From NCBI RefSeq assembly GCF_000003855.2, contig NW_003101670.1, forward strand, positions 86,841 to 150,840: DNA of 64,000 nucleotides, written 5' to 3'. Both the position numbers and the translations under genes were made by a program. Source of the stretch: Blastomyces gilchristii SLH14081. Taxonomy: Eukaryota; Ascomycota; Eurotiomycetes; Onygenales; Ajellomycetaceae. Position 1 is the first letter of the stretch. Each line of letters starts with the position of its first letter. The notes below the pieces were generated by a model, which was not told where the DNA came from, ran no database searches, and saw nothing but the letters and a program-made list of their open reading frames with translations. Positions 34,117 to 46,100 of this stretch are shown piece after piece.

Positions 34117-37055
34117 ATGGATATTGACGCAGATGGATCCCCTCCAAGAACGGTGGCAAGCACGTTTACAGACCTAGATGTCAATCCTTATGAGACAAAC
34201 GCGGAAAAATTACCACAATCGGACCGATTTCTAGCTCGACATCCTCACTGCGGCCGTTACCGCCCAGGCATTAGCGATTTCAAACCCGACCCAGTTCACT
34301 GCAACTCTAATAATGACGAGTCGCTCCGCTACTGGGAAGCTGTTCTGGCCAAATGCGACGAGAAGACGCGTATCAGCATCCCAGCAGCTGGCAAGAGAGA
34401 TACATTTGCATTGGGGAGTGTGATTGTGAAAAGTGACCACATTTCTACAGAGTCGACCGGGGACTACAGCATCGCAGATGAAAACGAAGCCCAGGCTATC
34501 AAGGTAGCAGAGAATATCCTTCCAGATATCCAATTGCCACAGATATATCTCAGAACCAAAATTAAGGGTCGCGACGTGCTTGTTCAGTCTCGCATCCCGG
34601 GGGTTTCGTTGGAAGTCGCATGGCCTTACCTTACCAGACAACAAAAGGAAAGCTTCAAGAGACAAGCGCGAAACATAATACGAAAAATTGACAGTGCCAA
34701 TGATGGTCGAAGTAGTCCGTCCTACGTTGTCAAGGGAAGCAAGCCAAAAGAGGAACACCGGTTGCAGCAGGCGGAATACGACATCCTCTTCGGATCTGCC
34801 TCCGCTTCGAACCAGACTCTAGCTTTTACCAATAATAATATGGCTCCCGCTAATATCATCGTAGATAACGATACAATCGTCGGGCTTGTTGGGTGGTATA
34901 ATGCTGGCTACTTCGGTTGGGATCGAGCCAAAACTATTCATAGTAAAATCCGATGCCTTGATTCCGCCGACGTCTCCTCTGACGGTGGCGTATCGATACC
35001 AGATGCGTTTTGGCGCGATCTTTACGATATTTCTGTCAGCCATTCCGCTACAAGTAATCTACTCGAGTTGAAACCTGATATCAAAACTGAGCCGCCCACT
35101 CCAACCTTAGAATCTATCCCTAGCAGTTCGACAGCTGATATCCCAGTGCAGACGAAAGAGCCATGGACACCCAGGAAGATTACAGACCTTAAACGTGAAT
35201 CCATATCCCGCGCTTCATCCACGGAGCGTTCGTCTCCGGCAACATCAACCAAGGCCGCAGGTCCTAGTCCTGGCCCAAGCACGAAGAAAAGACCGGCGTC
35301 CTCCACCAAAAAGGGAACTTCTACCAAAAAACCTACTACTAAGAAGCGCAAGTTGAATCCAAATGACACTGAAAGAGTAGATGGTACGGCTTCGCCGCTT
35401 CGGCGATCAGCAACACCGGTATCATCGCGTGCCAGCAAGGCTCCAGCTGCGAAGAATCGGAAACAGAGTTCGTTGTCCGTTGCGGGTTCTCCAGCACCGG
35501 AAAGTAAAAAGGCAGCAAAAGCAACCGAACCTCAGGAAGAGGAGGATGACGTCGATGAAGTTGAAGATCCGTCGGAGCTGTTTTGTATTTGTCGTAAACC
35601 TGACAATCATACTTGGATGATTGGTTGTGATGGCGGATGTGAGGATTGGTTCCATGGGAAGTGTGTCAAGATCAAACAAGAAGATGCTGATCTGATTGAT
35701 AAATATATTTGTAAGTACTTCACCCGTGTTGTTTCCATCCCATTTGTGGGCCATAGCTGACATCCATAGGTCCTACCTGCGAATCAAAAAATGGAACCCA
35801 TACGACTTGGAAGCGGATGTGTCGTCTCCCAGGCTGTCGACGACCAGCCCGTATTTCAGGGGGTATGGTCCCCAGCAAATATTGCAGTGACGAACATGGC
35901 CGAGAGTTTATGCGGCAGAAAGCTTCGCTCTCAAAACAGGGATCGGCCGCTGGACTTGCATCTGCTGCGAAGATGTCAGCTTCGAACAGTCGTTCGCGAG
36001 GATCATCAGTAACCGTTGGAAAACGCTTTCAAAAAGGAGTTCATCGTGATAATACAGAAGCAGAAGTAGGCCAGCCGGAACTCGGCACATCAAATCCCAA
36101 TGAAGAGGATGAAGAGGACGAGGATGACATTGAATTAGACGAAACCGAAGCGGACAGTGGGCAAACCGAAGACCTTGGCAGTAGAGGTGGTGTTCTTACT
36201 AAGAATGACCTGAAAGCTGTCGTCACGGGAGTGAAATCTGCACTGGATTTTCGTGAACTGGGCGACAACATCCTACCTCCATCTGTGGCCAAAAGCCTAA
36301 CATCATCGAGTGACATTCCTGGAGAAGATTCATTGTCTGAATCCAAAGCCAACATAGCGCCTCAAGACCTTGATCACATCGACTTGGATCTCGATACTCG
36401 TCACATCCAGTTCACAACCAATGAACGCCAGCATCTCCACAACCTCCGTAGGAAACGAACAGAACTCCGCAACCAGCTCGAAATGCTCCAAGACCGCGAC
36501 ACTTTCCTTACTATGATTCGCCAACGCGCAAAAACAATCCTTGAGCACCTTCGCCAGGCGGACCCCAAAAGCAGCACGTCCGCTTGGAAAGATATCTGCG
36601 GGTATGATTCTCGCCTTTCATGGTCTGATGACGAGTTCAATGAGTGGAGATGGTCAGAAGTGGGAAAGAAAGCGCTTCGGTCTGGGGTTCTTGAAGCTGC
36701 TGATTCCGGAAATGATGGTGGCGGGGATGTTGAGATGCAAGATGTCGACGGGAACCGTAACACTGTTGATAGGATCGCTCGCGGCGTTTGTCTCAAGAAA
36801 CGCTGTGAGAGGCATAGACAGTGGGTTAAGGTACAGCAGCAAGACATGCAACACGAGCAAAGGGTTGCGAGGGAGGAGCTGGAGAAATGTGAAAACGATA
36901 CTAAGGATGTTATTGGTCGGATGGTTTTGCGGGTCGTTGGAGATAAGGATAGTGGGAATCCTGCCAATGTCCCTGCTACGCCGGCCGCTACCGCTGTGAC
37001 CTCTACCTCTGGAAATAAGAAGGATGTGGACGGGAAGACTACGGTCGGAGGATAA
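34117..37055 (+). CDS. spp1: Spp1-like COMPASS subunit (PHD finger) with N-terminal APH/kinase-like domain
   Basis: Model: 34117-35710 and 35770-37055 (959 aa), intron 35711-35769 (GTAAGT...CATAG), phases close. Residues about 20-310 look like an aminoglycoside-phosphotransferase-type fold: IPGVSLEVAWPYLTRQQKE hinge-like segment, FTNNNMAPANIIVDN in place of 'HGDL...NILV', and GLVGWYNAGYFG in place of 'IDWE'; the catalytic Asp is replaced by Asn, so it may be inactive. A Lys/Ser-rich linker leads to a PHD finger (FCICRKPDNHTWMIGCDGGC to YICPTC, about 489-535) spanning the intron, then CRLPGCRRPAR and SKYCSDEHGREFM, the second Cys-rich motif typical of Spp1/CFP1. A coiled coil near the C-terminus follows. 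Spp1 binds H3K4me3 and is a subunit of the Set1 H3K4 methyltransferase in the nucleus. Confidence 0.85.
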
Positions 37056-37605
37056 TGTTGGAAATCAAGTCTCTATGAATTAAATTGCATTTATTCTTAG
37101 GGATGATGAAATAAGGCGCAAGATTTCTAGACACCGTTTCTCCCGAAGATGATGCCGACGCCGCTATCTGATGATTCGGTTATTTATATTCGTATCCTGT
37201 GTGGTTGAGGTGGCTGGAGAATCAATATTGCTTTTGCTTCTCACTAGGTCCTTCAGGGGTTGGCGAAGGCGAGAGGGTTCGATGATCAACTTTGTGTGCC
37301 AGTTCTCCAATGGTCAGTCTACTGATAACAACACCCTCCTGCTATGGCTGCGGAATATAATGAGCCAGCAGGTCTCTATTGACTACCAGACGAAAAGGTG
37401 CGCGTTGAGCTTGACGAGAATTGGATCGAATTCGTGACGCCTGAATCATTGAATAGCAAGTAAGCAACGTGCGGTACCGAAATAATAGAAAGCTCCACAA
37501 AACAACTGAAGCAATAGTTTATTTAACATTGCAAAAAAGAATTAAGAAACAGAAAGGGACATACCGTAAACAAGAACAAACGCAAAATACCACCGGCAAT
37601 ACCCA
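37056..37605. other. Spacer between convergent genes
   Basis: The Spp1-like gene and the SMase D-like gene converge here. Ordinary sequence; no gene recognised. Confidence 0.4.
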
Positions 37606-38568
37606 TCACCAAGGCTTGTCGCTACCAGTGGCCATGTATCGATCCAAGCTCTTTTTGACGTGCCGGTTGATATCTCTCGCAGCCAACTCGCTCTCTTTAT
37701 GATGATAATATCTCGTTACCCCGAAGCCATATATAATGCCATCAACATGCGCTTTGTCCAACATAGATGCCACACGCTTGCTGTCGCCGATCTGGCTAGT
37801 CCAGCCAAAGACTCTCCGGACAAGACCCTCCTGCCGAGCCTTCGCTCCATTCCTCAACCTAGTGCAAGTCTTGTGTCCATCCTCTGTACAATTTCCAAAT
37901 CCCTTGTGAAGTTCCGTATAGCCATAATCCATTACCCTCTGCGCAGGTTTTACTCCGCTCCCCTTCTTCTTGTAGACGTTCAAAACTTTGTCCACCTCAC
38001 CGCTCAGACATACCGCCTCGCCATCCTTCAGGTTGCCTTGAATGTAATTGAAACCGGCAGAATCGGTCGCGCCGGCACCGTAGAAGCCGTAGAGAATGCG
38101 CACACCCGCAGGCTGCAGGTATTTCTGCGCCAGTTTCTGTAGCGACTGCATGGAGCATTTCTGGCTGCTCTTGCACTTGCTGGGATCCAACACGTCCTTG
38201 TTGCAGGATTTTCCAGAGCACATGTTCGGGGTCTTGAGGTCCAGCCAGACGAATGCGATGCGCTTGTTCTCTTTGGCGATCGCTTTGAACATAACCTCCA
38301 GCGAGTCGCCCCATGACTTGCTCCGGATGTCATGGTCTGCCCACCACCCTTCTTTGTACGCGGCAATGTCGACCTCGACCGAATTGGCGCCATGTGCGAT
38401 GGCATCTCTGAGACCCCTTCTGTCCAGGACCATGTGAGCAATGGCGTATGTAGGTCTCCTTTTTCCGACTCGCCCGCCAACTGCAAGCTCAACTGGAGAA
38501 CCGAAGACGAGGGGGACTGCTATGAGAACGCAGAGAAAAGCGCATATTGTGTGTATTAGGGATCGCAT
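37606..38568 (-). CDS. Secreted sphingomyelinase D/phospholipase D-like enzyme (fungal SMaseD family)
   Basis: This is an intronless 320-codon gene. It begins with a signal peptide (residues 1-23, MRSLIHTICAFLCVLIAVPL, cleavage near FGSP). The mature protein has the glycerophosphodiester-phosphodiesterase-like barrel: AIAHMV (His45), HGANSVEVDI (Glu65, Asp67, metal ligands) and GWWADHDI (His79), matching the two catalytic His and the Mg ligands of the sicariid SMase D family. It ends ATGSDKPW, close to the 'ATxxDNPW' tail motif that marks this family. Paired Cys residues fit a secreted protein. Members cleave the choline headgroup of sphingomyelin or related lipids, often forming cyclic phosphates; many fungi carry them and the role in the fungus is not settled. 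Length and motifs suggest an intact gene. Confidence 0.88.
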   Translation of the reverse strand: MRSLIHTICAFLCVLIAVPLVFGSPVELAVGGRVGKRRPTYAIAHMVLDRRGLRDAIAHGANSVEVDIAAYKEGWWADHDIRSKSWGDSLEVMFKAIAKENKRIAFVWLDLKTPNMCSGKSCNKDVLDPSKCKSSQKCSMQSLQKLAQKYLQPAGVRILYGFYGAGATDSAGFNYIQGNLKDGEAVCLSGEVDKVLNVYKKKGSGVKPAQRVMDYGYTELHKGFGNCTEDGHKTCTRLRNGAKARQEGLVRRVFGWTSQIGDSKRVASMLDKAHVDGIIYGFGVTRYYHHKESELAARDINRHVKKSLDRYMATGSDKPW

Positions 38569-39360
38569 TTTCTAGTTCAAATTTCGTTTTCACGGCTAAA
38601 AATAAGCGTATAGAAAATAGCAGTTTGGTTATGAACAAGGCCGCATAGACGGTGTTGATATGTTGTTTCTTGGAGCATTCAGCTGTCCAGAAAAACCAAG
38701 GCGATTTATATCATTTGATTGTTAAAGAGCGACGATCAATGAGAGAAATAAAAAAAATAAAAATAAAAATAAAAAAAAAAAAAAAAGGGGGGGGAGATGA
38801 TAGAATAATGCCTATAACTCTCCATGGCCGCTTCAGCCCCCATGATAGACACATTGATGCTCCATCCGTGAACCTCCTAGCAGGGTACGGAAAAGGTAGG
38901 ATTTGCGGATATAAATAGTTTTTAGGCACGGAGGAATGTAATCTAGTTATAATAACTGAGTCAGCCATCTTCCCATCATTTTGTATGTTTATAATCAAAT
39001 ATAACAACAATCACATAAGAAAAATAGATTAAGTATATGAAGAATTTTTTATAAACCAGCTTTTATATATATGAGCAGTATATTCAATAGTGTTATATAT
39101 ACTATAGCTGTTGCGCTGGTTGGAAGGTAAAGGGTCATGCAGTTCTCGATAGAACTGTAACTATTTCTGACGCGATCTTAGCTAACTACTCCACCTGGTG
39201 GATGTAGAGATAGTTATATCTTAGCGGCCTTTTACCCACAAGGTCGCCCTTAATAATAGTTCTTTTCTTGGTTTTGTCATAAGAGGGGGGGGGGGGTTAT
39301 GTATTAATTTTCTCATAAAAGTGTCGACACATGTCTTTATTTCTTTTCCAGTCCAGATCT
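38569..39360. other. Low-complexity spacer
   Basis: This includes A-rich then G-rich runs (38750-38796) and a G run near 39285-39295. The 5' flank of the SMase D-like gene lies at its left end. A perfect 7-bp hairpin (CAGTTCT/AGAACTG) lies near 39139-39156. A weak match to the dispersed repeat of 18385 and 27120 may lie at 39010-39080. No gene is supported. Confidence 0.45.
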
Positions 39361-40616
39361 TCATAAATCACACCACCGTCCAACTTCGGCCCCAACCCTA
39401 TGCTTCGCCACCTCGATAACCATTTTCTCCTGGATTTGGGAAACTAGGAGATGCACATCACAGCCTTGGTCGAGCGAGCGTGCTAGAACAGAGAAGTAGT
39501 AAGGGGTTGGTGACGCTTTCGAGAGACGGCCCACACCCCTCGGGATGTTGGCAAAAATAGAACGCACAGCGACCTCTGGGGAATATTGTCGCTGTTGTTG
39601 CAGCTGACCACTTGCTGGCTGGCGAGGTGGTTGCTGGCCAGCATCTGTGTCGTGTGGTGCTGGAGTAAGAGTGGCCGTTTGGGCTGAGGAGGCTGCTGAG
39701 CGAATATGTGGCAACGCGATAGAATTAACAATGATAACAGATAGGAAAGAAGCGTAGGTTCGTGAGAGAACAGTCAGCGTCCGTAGTAATGGGATGAGGC
39801 GGGCGTGGCCGGCTACGGGGTTGGATCTGCGAATGATCTCTTCGAGTGATTGGTCTATACCTTCGATAAGGAGGAGGACCGGTGCGGAGTAGCTGTGCCC
39901 CTTTTCTTTCTTTTCAGGGTGCGTTTTTTGCCGTTGCTGGAGTTCAAATAGGATATCTGATATCTGAGATACAGCCTCGAGCAGTTCGTCGAAGTCATAG
40001 ACACGGCGAGTTTGGATATTCTCCAGGATGGATTCGATGTTTTCTGGTGCGAGGTCTGGCAGTCGCTGCTGCAGGGAAGAGTATAAGACATGAGGCGACA
40101 GGGGCCGTGAGTCGAAATATTGTATCACAAATGCCTTTGGGAAAGCTTGAGAGGTCGGATATTTGCAAAGTAGAGTGGTCAGGATGTGTTGCCAAAACTA
40201 GGGTAGTTGTTAGCTTCTCTGATGTAGATAGCATGGCATGTTCCGGATCACAGGGTGATTGATAGCTCTATTGTGCCTAGCCAAAAGAAATTTTAAAGAG
40301 GAACAAGGCCGGAAGGAAATAGGTCACCAACTTCATTAACCCAGGGTCTGATATCGTCTCCTACCCCCTCTCGCGAACCGTTCACAGCTGCGGGCTGGAG
40401 CCCTGATATCCCAATGACCATGCCACAGCTCAGAACAGACTTGTTCGGCGTGAGTGAGATCCCTTCTTCTATGTCCCTAGTTAGGTCCCATAAAGCACTC
40501 TCCACCCTTCCAGGCTCCTCTTGACCAGAATGCCTATTGTCATTACTCCTCTGAAATGACGAATCTAGCAGCGTGGAGGCGAGAATTGGGGGAGCCGGTG
40601 CAGGCAAGCCCGTCAT
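39361..40616 (-). CDS. RecA/RAD51-fold protein, divergent (possible recombination paralogue)
   Basis: Proposed model: 40616-40365 and 40197-39361 (362 aa), intron 40196-40364 with branch-like GCTAACAAC and CTAG acceptor. The protein starts MTGLPAPAPPILASTLLDSS. Residues near 70 read SVLSCGMVIGISGLQ, the place of the Walker A strand, but without GxxxxGKT. After the splice, WQHILTTLLCKYPTSQAF and IQYFDSRPLSPHVLYSSLQQ fit helix and strand 2 of a RecA core, and APVLLLIEGIDQ (about residue 190-199) resembles Walker B. These are features of RAD51 paralogues such as XRCC2/RAD51D, which often have weak ATPase motifs. The identity is inferred from fold-like order only. The intron and donor choice are uncertain. 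The Gln-rich insert at about residue 270 is unusual. Confidence 0.5.
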
Positions 40617-41286
40617 TGTATATGTCCTTAGGTAGCCTCTCGCTCTTGGAAGTTAGGCTTGCGGAGACCAGAGAAGACAGGAAGTTCAATCCATTAATCA
40701 GGTAAAGAGGTTCTCCTGTTCCTGACTTTCCATCTTCGTTGTTGAGGAGAACTCGTGCGCGACTCGGTTTCGTTCTGATATTGGTCAAACACTACAAAAC
40801 CTTTCAGCTGGATAGTTATTCGATAACTACTCTTCTCGTTAATTATGTATGAACTCAGCCTTCCAGTTCCAATCTGTCTGCCACTCTGAAGCTCAGTGAT
40901 TTGATTTGCATGTTCCCACATTCCTCGGGTTAGTTAAATATTCAAGTTGCAATATCCACCCCGCATTCCCCACACCTTGCCACGCCCTTGTTACGCAATT
41001 GTAGTATGTACATGTACTGTGCATTAACTACTGGTCAACATCTATGTGTAATCGAAGAATCCAAGCAAAACTTGAGTCGCGATAGATGCACTATTTGTTG
41101 ATGATAGATATTTATTTTTGACCTAAATAGCTGAAACTTCAGTGAGAACTGGCAACTTCTTTCATACAAAGCCGGCTGACTCAATTGCTACATCGTTGAG
41201 TCTTTGAGAAACATAACACCAAAGCAGAAAGACGCTGCTTGCATTCTTATACCTCGATCAAAAAGCTCATAAAAAGAAAGCCCAAT
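40617..41286. promoter_or_regulatory. Divergent intergenic region
   Basis: This region separates the RecA-like gene (minus) from the aldolase gene (plus) and should hold both promoters. A palindromic GTACATGTAC stretch lies near 41007-41016. Open minus-strand frames at 40543-40921 overlap the 5' end of the RecA-like gene and have no recognised domain. Confidence 0.35.
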
Positions 41287-42327
41287 ATGAGCCCCACCGC
41301 CATTACAGAAATCACCGTTCCCGTGAACAACCCCGTTGCAAAGTCTCCAGAAGACCAGAAAAAGACTCAACATGTTCACGGGGGTGAAGGCTTAACAGCC
41401 CTCCAGGCTATCTCACATGGCGGAATCGCCCTTCCAGGTAATCCTTATATCTTTCGACTATTCAAATGATATCCGCTCCTCCTCCCCCCTCCCCCCCCGG
41501 GCGGGGGGGGCGCAATGGTGCATACATATTTATATCAACAAAAACCTAATCAACCCACTCGCGCAGGAATCCCCAGCTTCACCTCCCACGAGCTGAAACG
41601 CCAATGGCAACTCGAGCACATGGCAGGTGCCTTCCGCATCTGGGCCCGCCACGGCTACACAGAAGGTCTGTCCGGCCACATCAGCGTCCGGGACCCCGAG
41701 CACGCCAACGCCTTCTGGACGAACCCCCTAGCCGTGCACTTCGGCATGTTAAAAGCCAGCGACATGATCCTCGTCGATCTCAACGGGACCGTAATTGGTG
41801 GTAATCGCTCGCGGCCCGCCAACGCTGCCGGCTTCCTCATCCACGCCGCCGTGCACAAGGCGCGCGAGGACGTGCATGCCGTCTGCCATGCGCATACCAT
41901 CTACGGGAAGGCGTGGTCATCATTTGCGCGCCCGCTGGAGATGCTGAATCAGGACGCGTGCAAGTTTTTCGGGGCGCATAGCGTGTATGAATCGTACGGC
42001 GGGGTGGTGTTGGCCGCGGAGGAAGGGGATTTGATTGCCAAGGCCTTGGGGAATGGGAAGGGGTGTATTTTGATGAATCATGGGCTGTTGACGGTTGGGG
42101 GCACGGTGGATGAGGCGGCGTATTTGTTTGGGTTGATGGAGCGGAGTTGTCGGGTGCAGTTGCTGGCGGAGGCAGCTGCTGCGAACGGGTGCAAGAAGGT
42201 TCTGATTTCGGATGAGGAGGCGGCGTATAATTTCAAGGTGGAGAGTGACCCGGAGTATTTGTATCGCGAGTTTCAACCTGATTATGAGTATGAGGATATG
42301 TTGTGCAATGGAGCGTTTAAGAATTGA
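41287..42327 (+). CDS. Class II aldolase/adducin-domain protein
   Basis: Model: 41287-41437 and 41567-42327 (303 aa), intron 41438-41566 (GTAATC, CGCAG), phase closes (Gly). Residues from about 60 form a class II aldolase/adducin fold: ARHGYTEGLSGHISVRDP (Glu83 at the catalytic position), DVHAVCHAHTIYGKAW (His158 and His160, Zn ligands) and MNHGLLTVGG (His222). The retained His residues suggest a metal-dependent enzyme, for example a sugar-phosphate aldolase or epimerase, but fungal members are mostly uncharacterised. The ATG at 41287 was chosen because no in-frame ATG lies upstream. The intron contains a long C/G inverted repeat. Confidence 0.85.
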
Positions 42328-43114
42328 CGGAGATCATATAATCCTGGGGTTCTCTAAAAATCGAGCAGTTACAGCGGGTAGACTACCAGACAAGACGGGT
42401 GTGGTGAGTCGGCCATTTGAGCAAATATGAAAATTTTAGATACTAAATTATTATCTACCCTATACCATCTATATAAATCCATAAAAGCTATCGGTCAGCG
42501 CCATAGAAACCTTTTTGTAAGAATGAAAGTAGGTCCAGAAAGGCTGTGTGTGGTGGAGGGAGTGGGGTTGGGAACAAAGAGAAATCAGCCTGGCAAGGAT
42601 AGATTTGGTAATAAAACTGACTACATCAGTAATATTATATACACACAAACATGGAAGCGCTTAGTACTGTACAATTTAAAAAAAAAAAAGGGGGGGTATG
42701 TTGGTATAGTTAACCGCAAAAGAAAAATAAAAGGAAAAAAATTGGGAAAAAAAGGCCAAGAAGGATGCAGAAAAAGAAGCATGTAACGAGAAGGAACCTA
42801 TGGTTTACAAGAATTGGAGGACTACGCGAAGTTAAAATGATCGAGATATAGGAAAACAAAAGAAATGAAAATAAAAGGAAGGCTTGGATGAAGGAATAGG
42901 TAAAACCTCAAACTCCCTAAAGGAAAAAATATGCATGATGATGACTAGTCTGTCAAGAAATAAAGACAAAATAATTAAAAAGGGGACGAAAACAACGGGA
43001 GGGCCTGGAAGGAAGAGGCGCAAAAATTAATGCCCAAAAATAGAAACTATGAGGAACAAGCCCAGGGGTGAAGAGAAGATAAACAGTCCTAGCTGATAGA
43101 AAGGGTCAGCTAGT
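42328..43114. other. Low-complexity 3' region between converging genes
   Basis: A-rich sequence with a poly-A/poly-G run near 42678-42698. The aldolase and Efr3 genes converge here. No gene is supported. Confidence 0.4.
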
Positions 43115-46100
43115 CTAATAAGGCGGTCGCGCTATGTTTCCCCTAGTTCCGCTTCCCACCCTACCAATACTGCGAACTTGGGACGAATCCCGATTTCTGT
43201 TGCCACGGTAGTAGCCGTTATCATCCATAAGATATGGTTGTTCGCTAGATGGCTTGGAATGAGAGGAATACGGTGGGTGGGCTTGAGATAATAAGCCATT
43301 TGCCCCCTGATCCCCTTCAGGACCGTCTATTAGACCTTCAAGCAACTTTTCCATGTCAACGCGACGGCCCAGGCTGATAGATCTAGGTCCACGGGAGGAG
43401 AACGGCCTGTCGTCACTGGTGGAAACAATCTGACCGGCATCATCAGCATACCCAGAGAGGTTGGGGACGCTAGGAGTGTGTAGTTGTTTTGATCGCGACT
43501 TCTGCCTAGTCAACGATCTGCTTTGTCGTGGTGTAACACTGACAATATGTTGACCTTTCGTTGCTGGTCTGGCACGAGGCTGAGATGGGGCTGTTGAGGG
43601 GCGGTCGAGGGCACTTCGTGAGTGTGATGGCGATGCACTTGAGGAATCAGTCGGGAACCTGCCCGGTAGTACAAGGGCAGCAGGTAAGGGAGGGACAGGT
43701 GGGATGTCGTTGGAAATCTTCCGGTTTAATGAGTCAAGGTCTTTCTTGTCATCTTTCTTTTCGCCACCTATGCCGTTGGTTTGGTTGGAAGCGGACGCCT
43801 TTGGAGTTTCCGACCCCTCTCGCCGGGAGTGAGGCCTAATTGATGAAGAACCAGCACCGGTCATACCGTCAATATCGGATGTAGAAAATGTATCGCTGAG
43901 CATACTTTCTGCGCTCGATGCACCACTTTCAATCCCCCTAGATAAGCTCTGGCGGCCGCGAAGAGGACTCGACTGGCGGACATTGCTGCTGTTCACTACC
44001 GACAAAACCCGCCGAAGCTCGTTGACTTTTACCGTCGAATCACGACTCGAACTTGCAACCGATGTGCGAGATTCTGTTGGAATACTCTGGCGGCGAAGTT
44101 TCTGTAGACCATTCAACCCGCCCGTAGCTTCGGGAAGGCTGGAAAGACGCGTATCCTCATGCTGTTGGGGTGGGTGAGCCGGTATAGTTTCGGCCTTGGG
44201 AGGGGACGCATTCCCATTCTTGTATCCATTTACCGCAAAATAATTGCGTGTTCCCGAAGTACCAGTTCTAGAACCACTAATCGATGATGACTGCGCTTTT
44301 TCTGTAGCCATAGCAGCCAGACATTCCTCCTTCGACCATGGCGTTACCATGCGCTCCTTTACAATCGTTGGAAGTCGTTCTTCTGGTGGAACTCTCCCTG
44401 GCGCAGCGCTTCCCTGCCCGAGAACTGGCATCGAAAACACACGGCCAGGAGAACTGGCTGGGCTGGTTGCGGGCGACTTAACGACGGTATTGTAGTTATT
44501 TTCGATTTGGTCAACAAGCTCAGATAGGCCAATGAACGGTGAGTACATGCGCCAGTCGAGTTGCAATTGAACATTATGCTTGGAAATCGGTTGGGCAGAA
44601 GGAACAATGTAATTTAGCTGTCGAGGTGGGAGCTGAATTTTTTCAAACCAGATGCCTCTCTTCTTCCGCCTGGAAATTTCGCCAAGGATATTATCGCCAA
44701 CTTTCGTTGTCTCGAGGTCGAATTTTTCAACCAATGCCCAGAGATATCCATGAATTAAACTAGAAACGTTGAGTCTAGCAGCTGGCGAAATTGACTCATC
44801 GTTGGATAAAAAGTCATCCTGCAATCTCATTATCATAGGTAGTCCATATTTGGCGGCATTGACCCCCATATTTTCCACTAGATTAGCCAACAGAAGGTGT
44901 AAAAGCATTATATCGGATTCCACCTCAGCAGATTCAGTTGCAATATCGTAAACCGTCAAGTGGAGGAGCTGAAGAAAATTAGACGTAGCTATGGCAGCAT
45001 CCTTGTCCCGCTGAGATACTGTCGAAACGACTTTCCTCGTCAATTTGTCGGATGGGTCAGAAATATCACGCCTAGCACCAATTCTGGACGTTCGTTTCGT
45101 TTCCAATGTCGCCCGCAGGTCATCCTTCGTAGTTTCTAGTTGCAACCAGGAAAGAAATGCATCAACGTAGGTATGTGCAACCTCGCGGTCCGGGTCTCGC
45201 AGAAGCCACTGGGTGCCCTCCCATACCCATATGTTGACTCGACTTCGCGAATCAGCTCCAGCTGCGGTCATAGACTTGCGCAGATTGGCCAGCAAGACGC
45301 TCTTGATGCATCTCAAAGCTACAATTCGAGCGGCCGGGAAAGAAAAGTACGCATCCCCACCTACATCTTCCGAGCTGTCAACGGCATTATTTGCAACGCC
45401 TTCAGCTTCATTGTTCGAAAGTTCGGATGCTGGAGACGGCCTTAGTCGCGTAATAACCGTACGTATCATGTCGGAAACCTGATCAGCGTAATAAATATGC
45501 GTAGCCAAAGACCCGATGCACTTTTGTAGGAGCTCCACCAATTCCTGGCGCGCGTCCCAAGGGATGGTGGTTTGGGTGCCCTCCGTAGATTGTACATTAT
45601 CGCCATTCGGCTCCCCGGGCGGCTCTTCACTGGCCTCTCCGACTTCTGGAAGATTATTGACATATCCAGAAGGTGCGCGGTGGTGTACCAATTTCATCGA
45701 TCGACCCCCAAGCTGCAAAAGGAGAAGCAAGCGTTGAAGTAAGCTGATAAGGACGTCCATCACACTCAGCCCAATAAGATTGTTAGGAGAACTGAGTAAC
45801 CAGTCCATCATCGATGCTAGGATCAACTGCGATTCTAATTTATCATCAACCATGCGGGTGCTGACGAGTTGCTCCATGGTTGCGACGAGAATGATGAAGC
45901 GGTCCTGCACTGGTGACCACTTGGCGATTACTTCCATCAAATTCGTAGCCCAGCTGCCACCAGCACCAACGGAATCCGGGTGTTGTTCCAGAGAGCAATG
46001 TCGCGGAGGCCGCTTGCTCACGATAAACTGTAGGATCAGGGTAGTTGCATTACGAATTTGGCCTCGATTACCACCCGCCGAGAAAATCTTCTCTAAGCAC

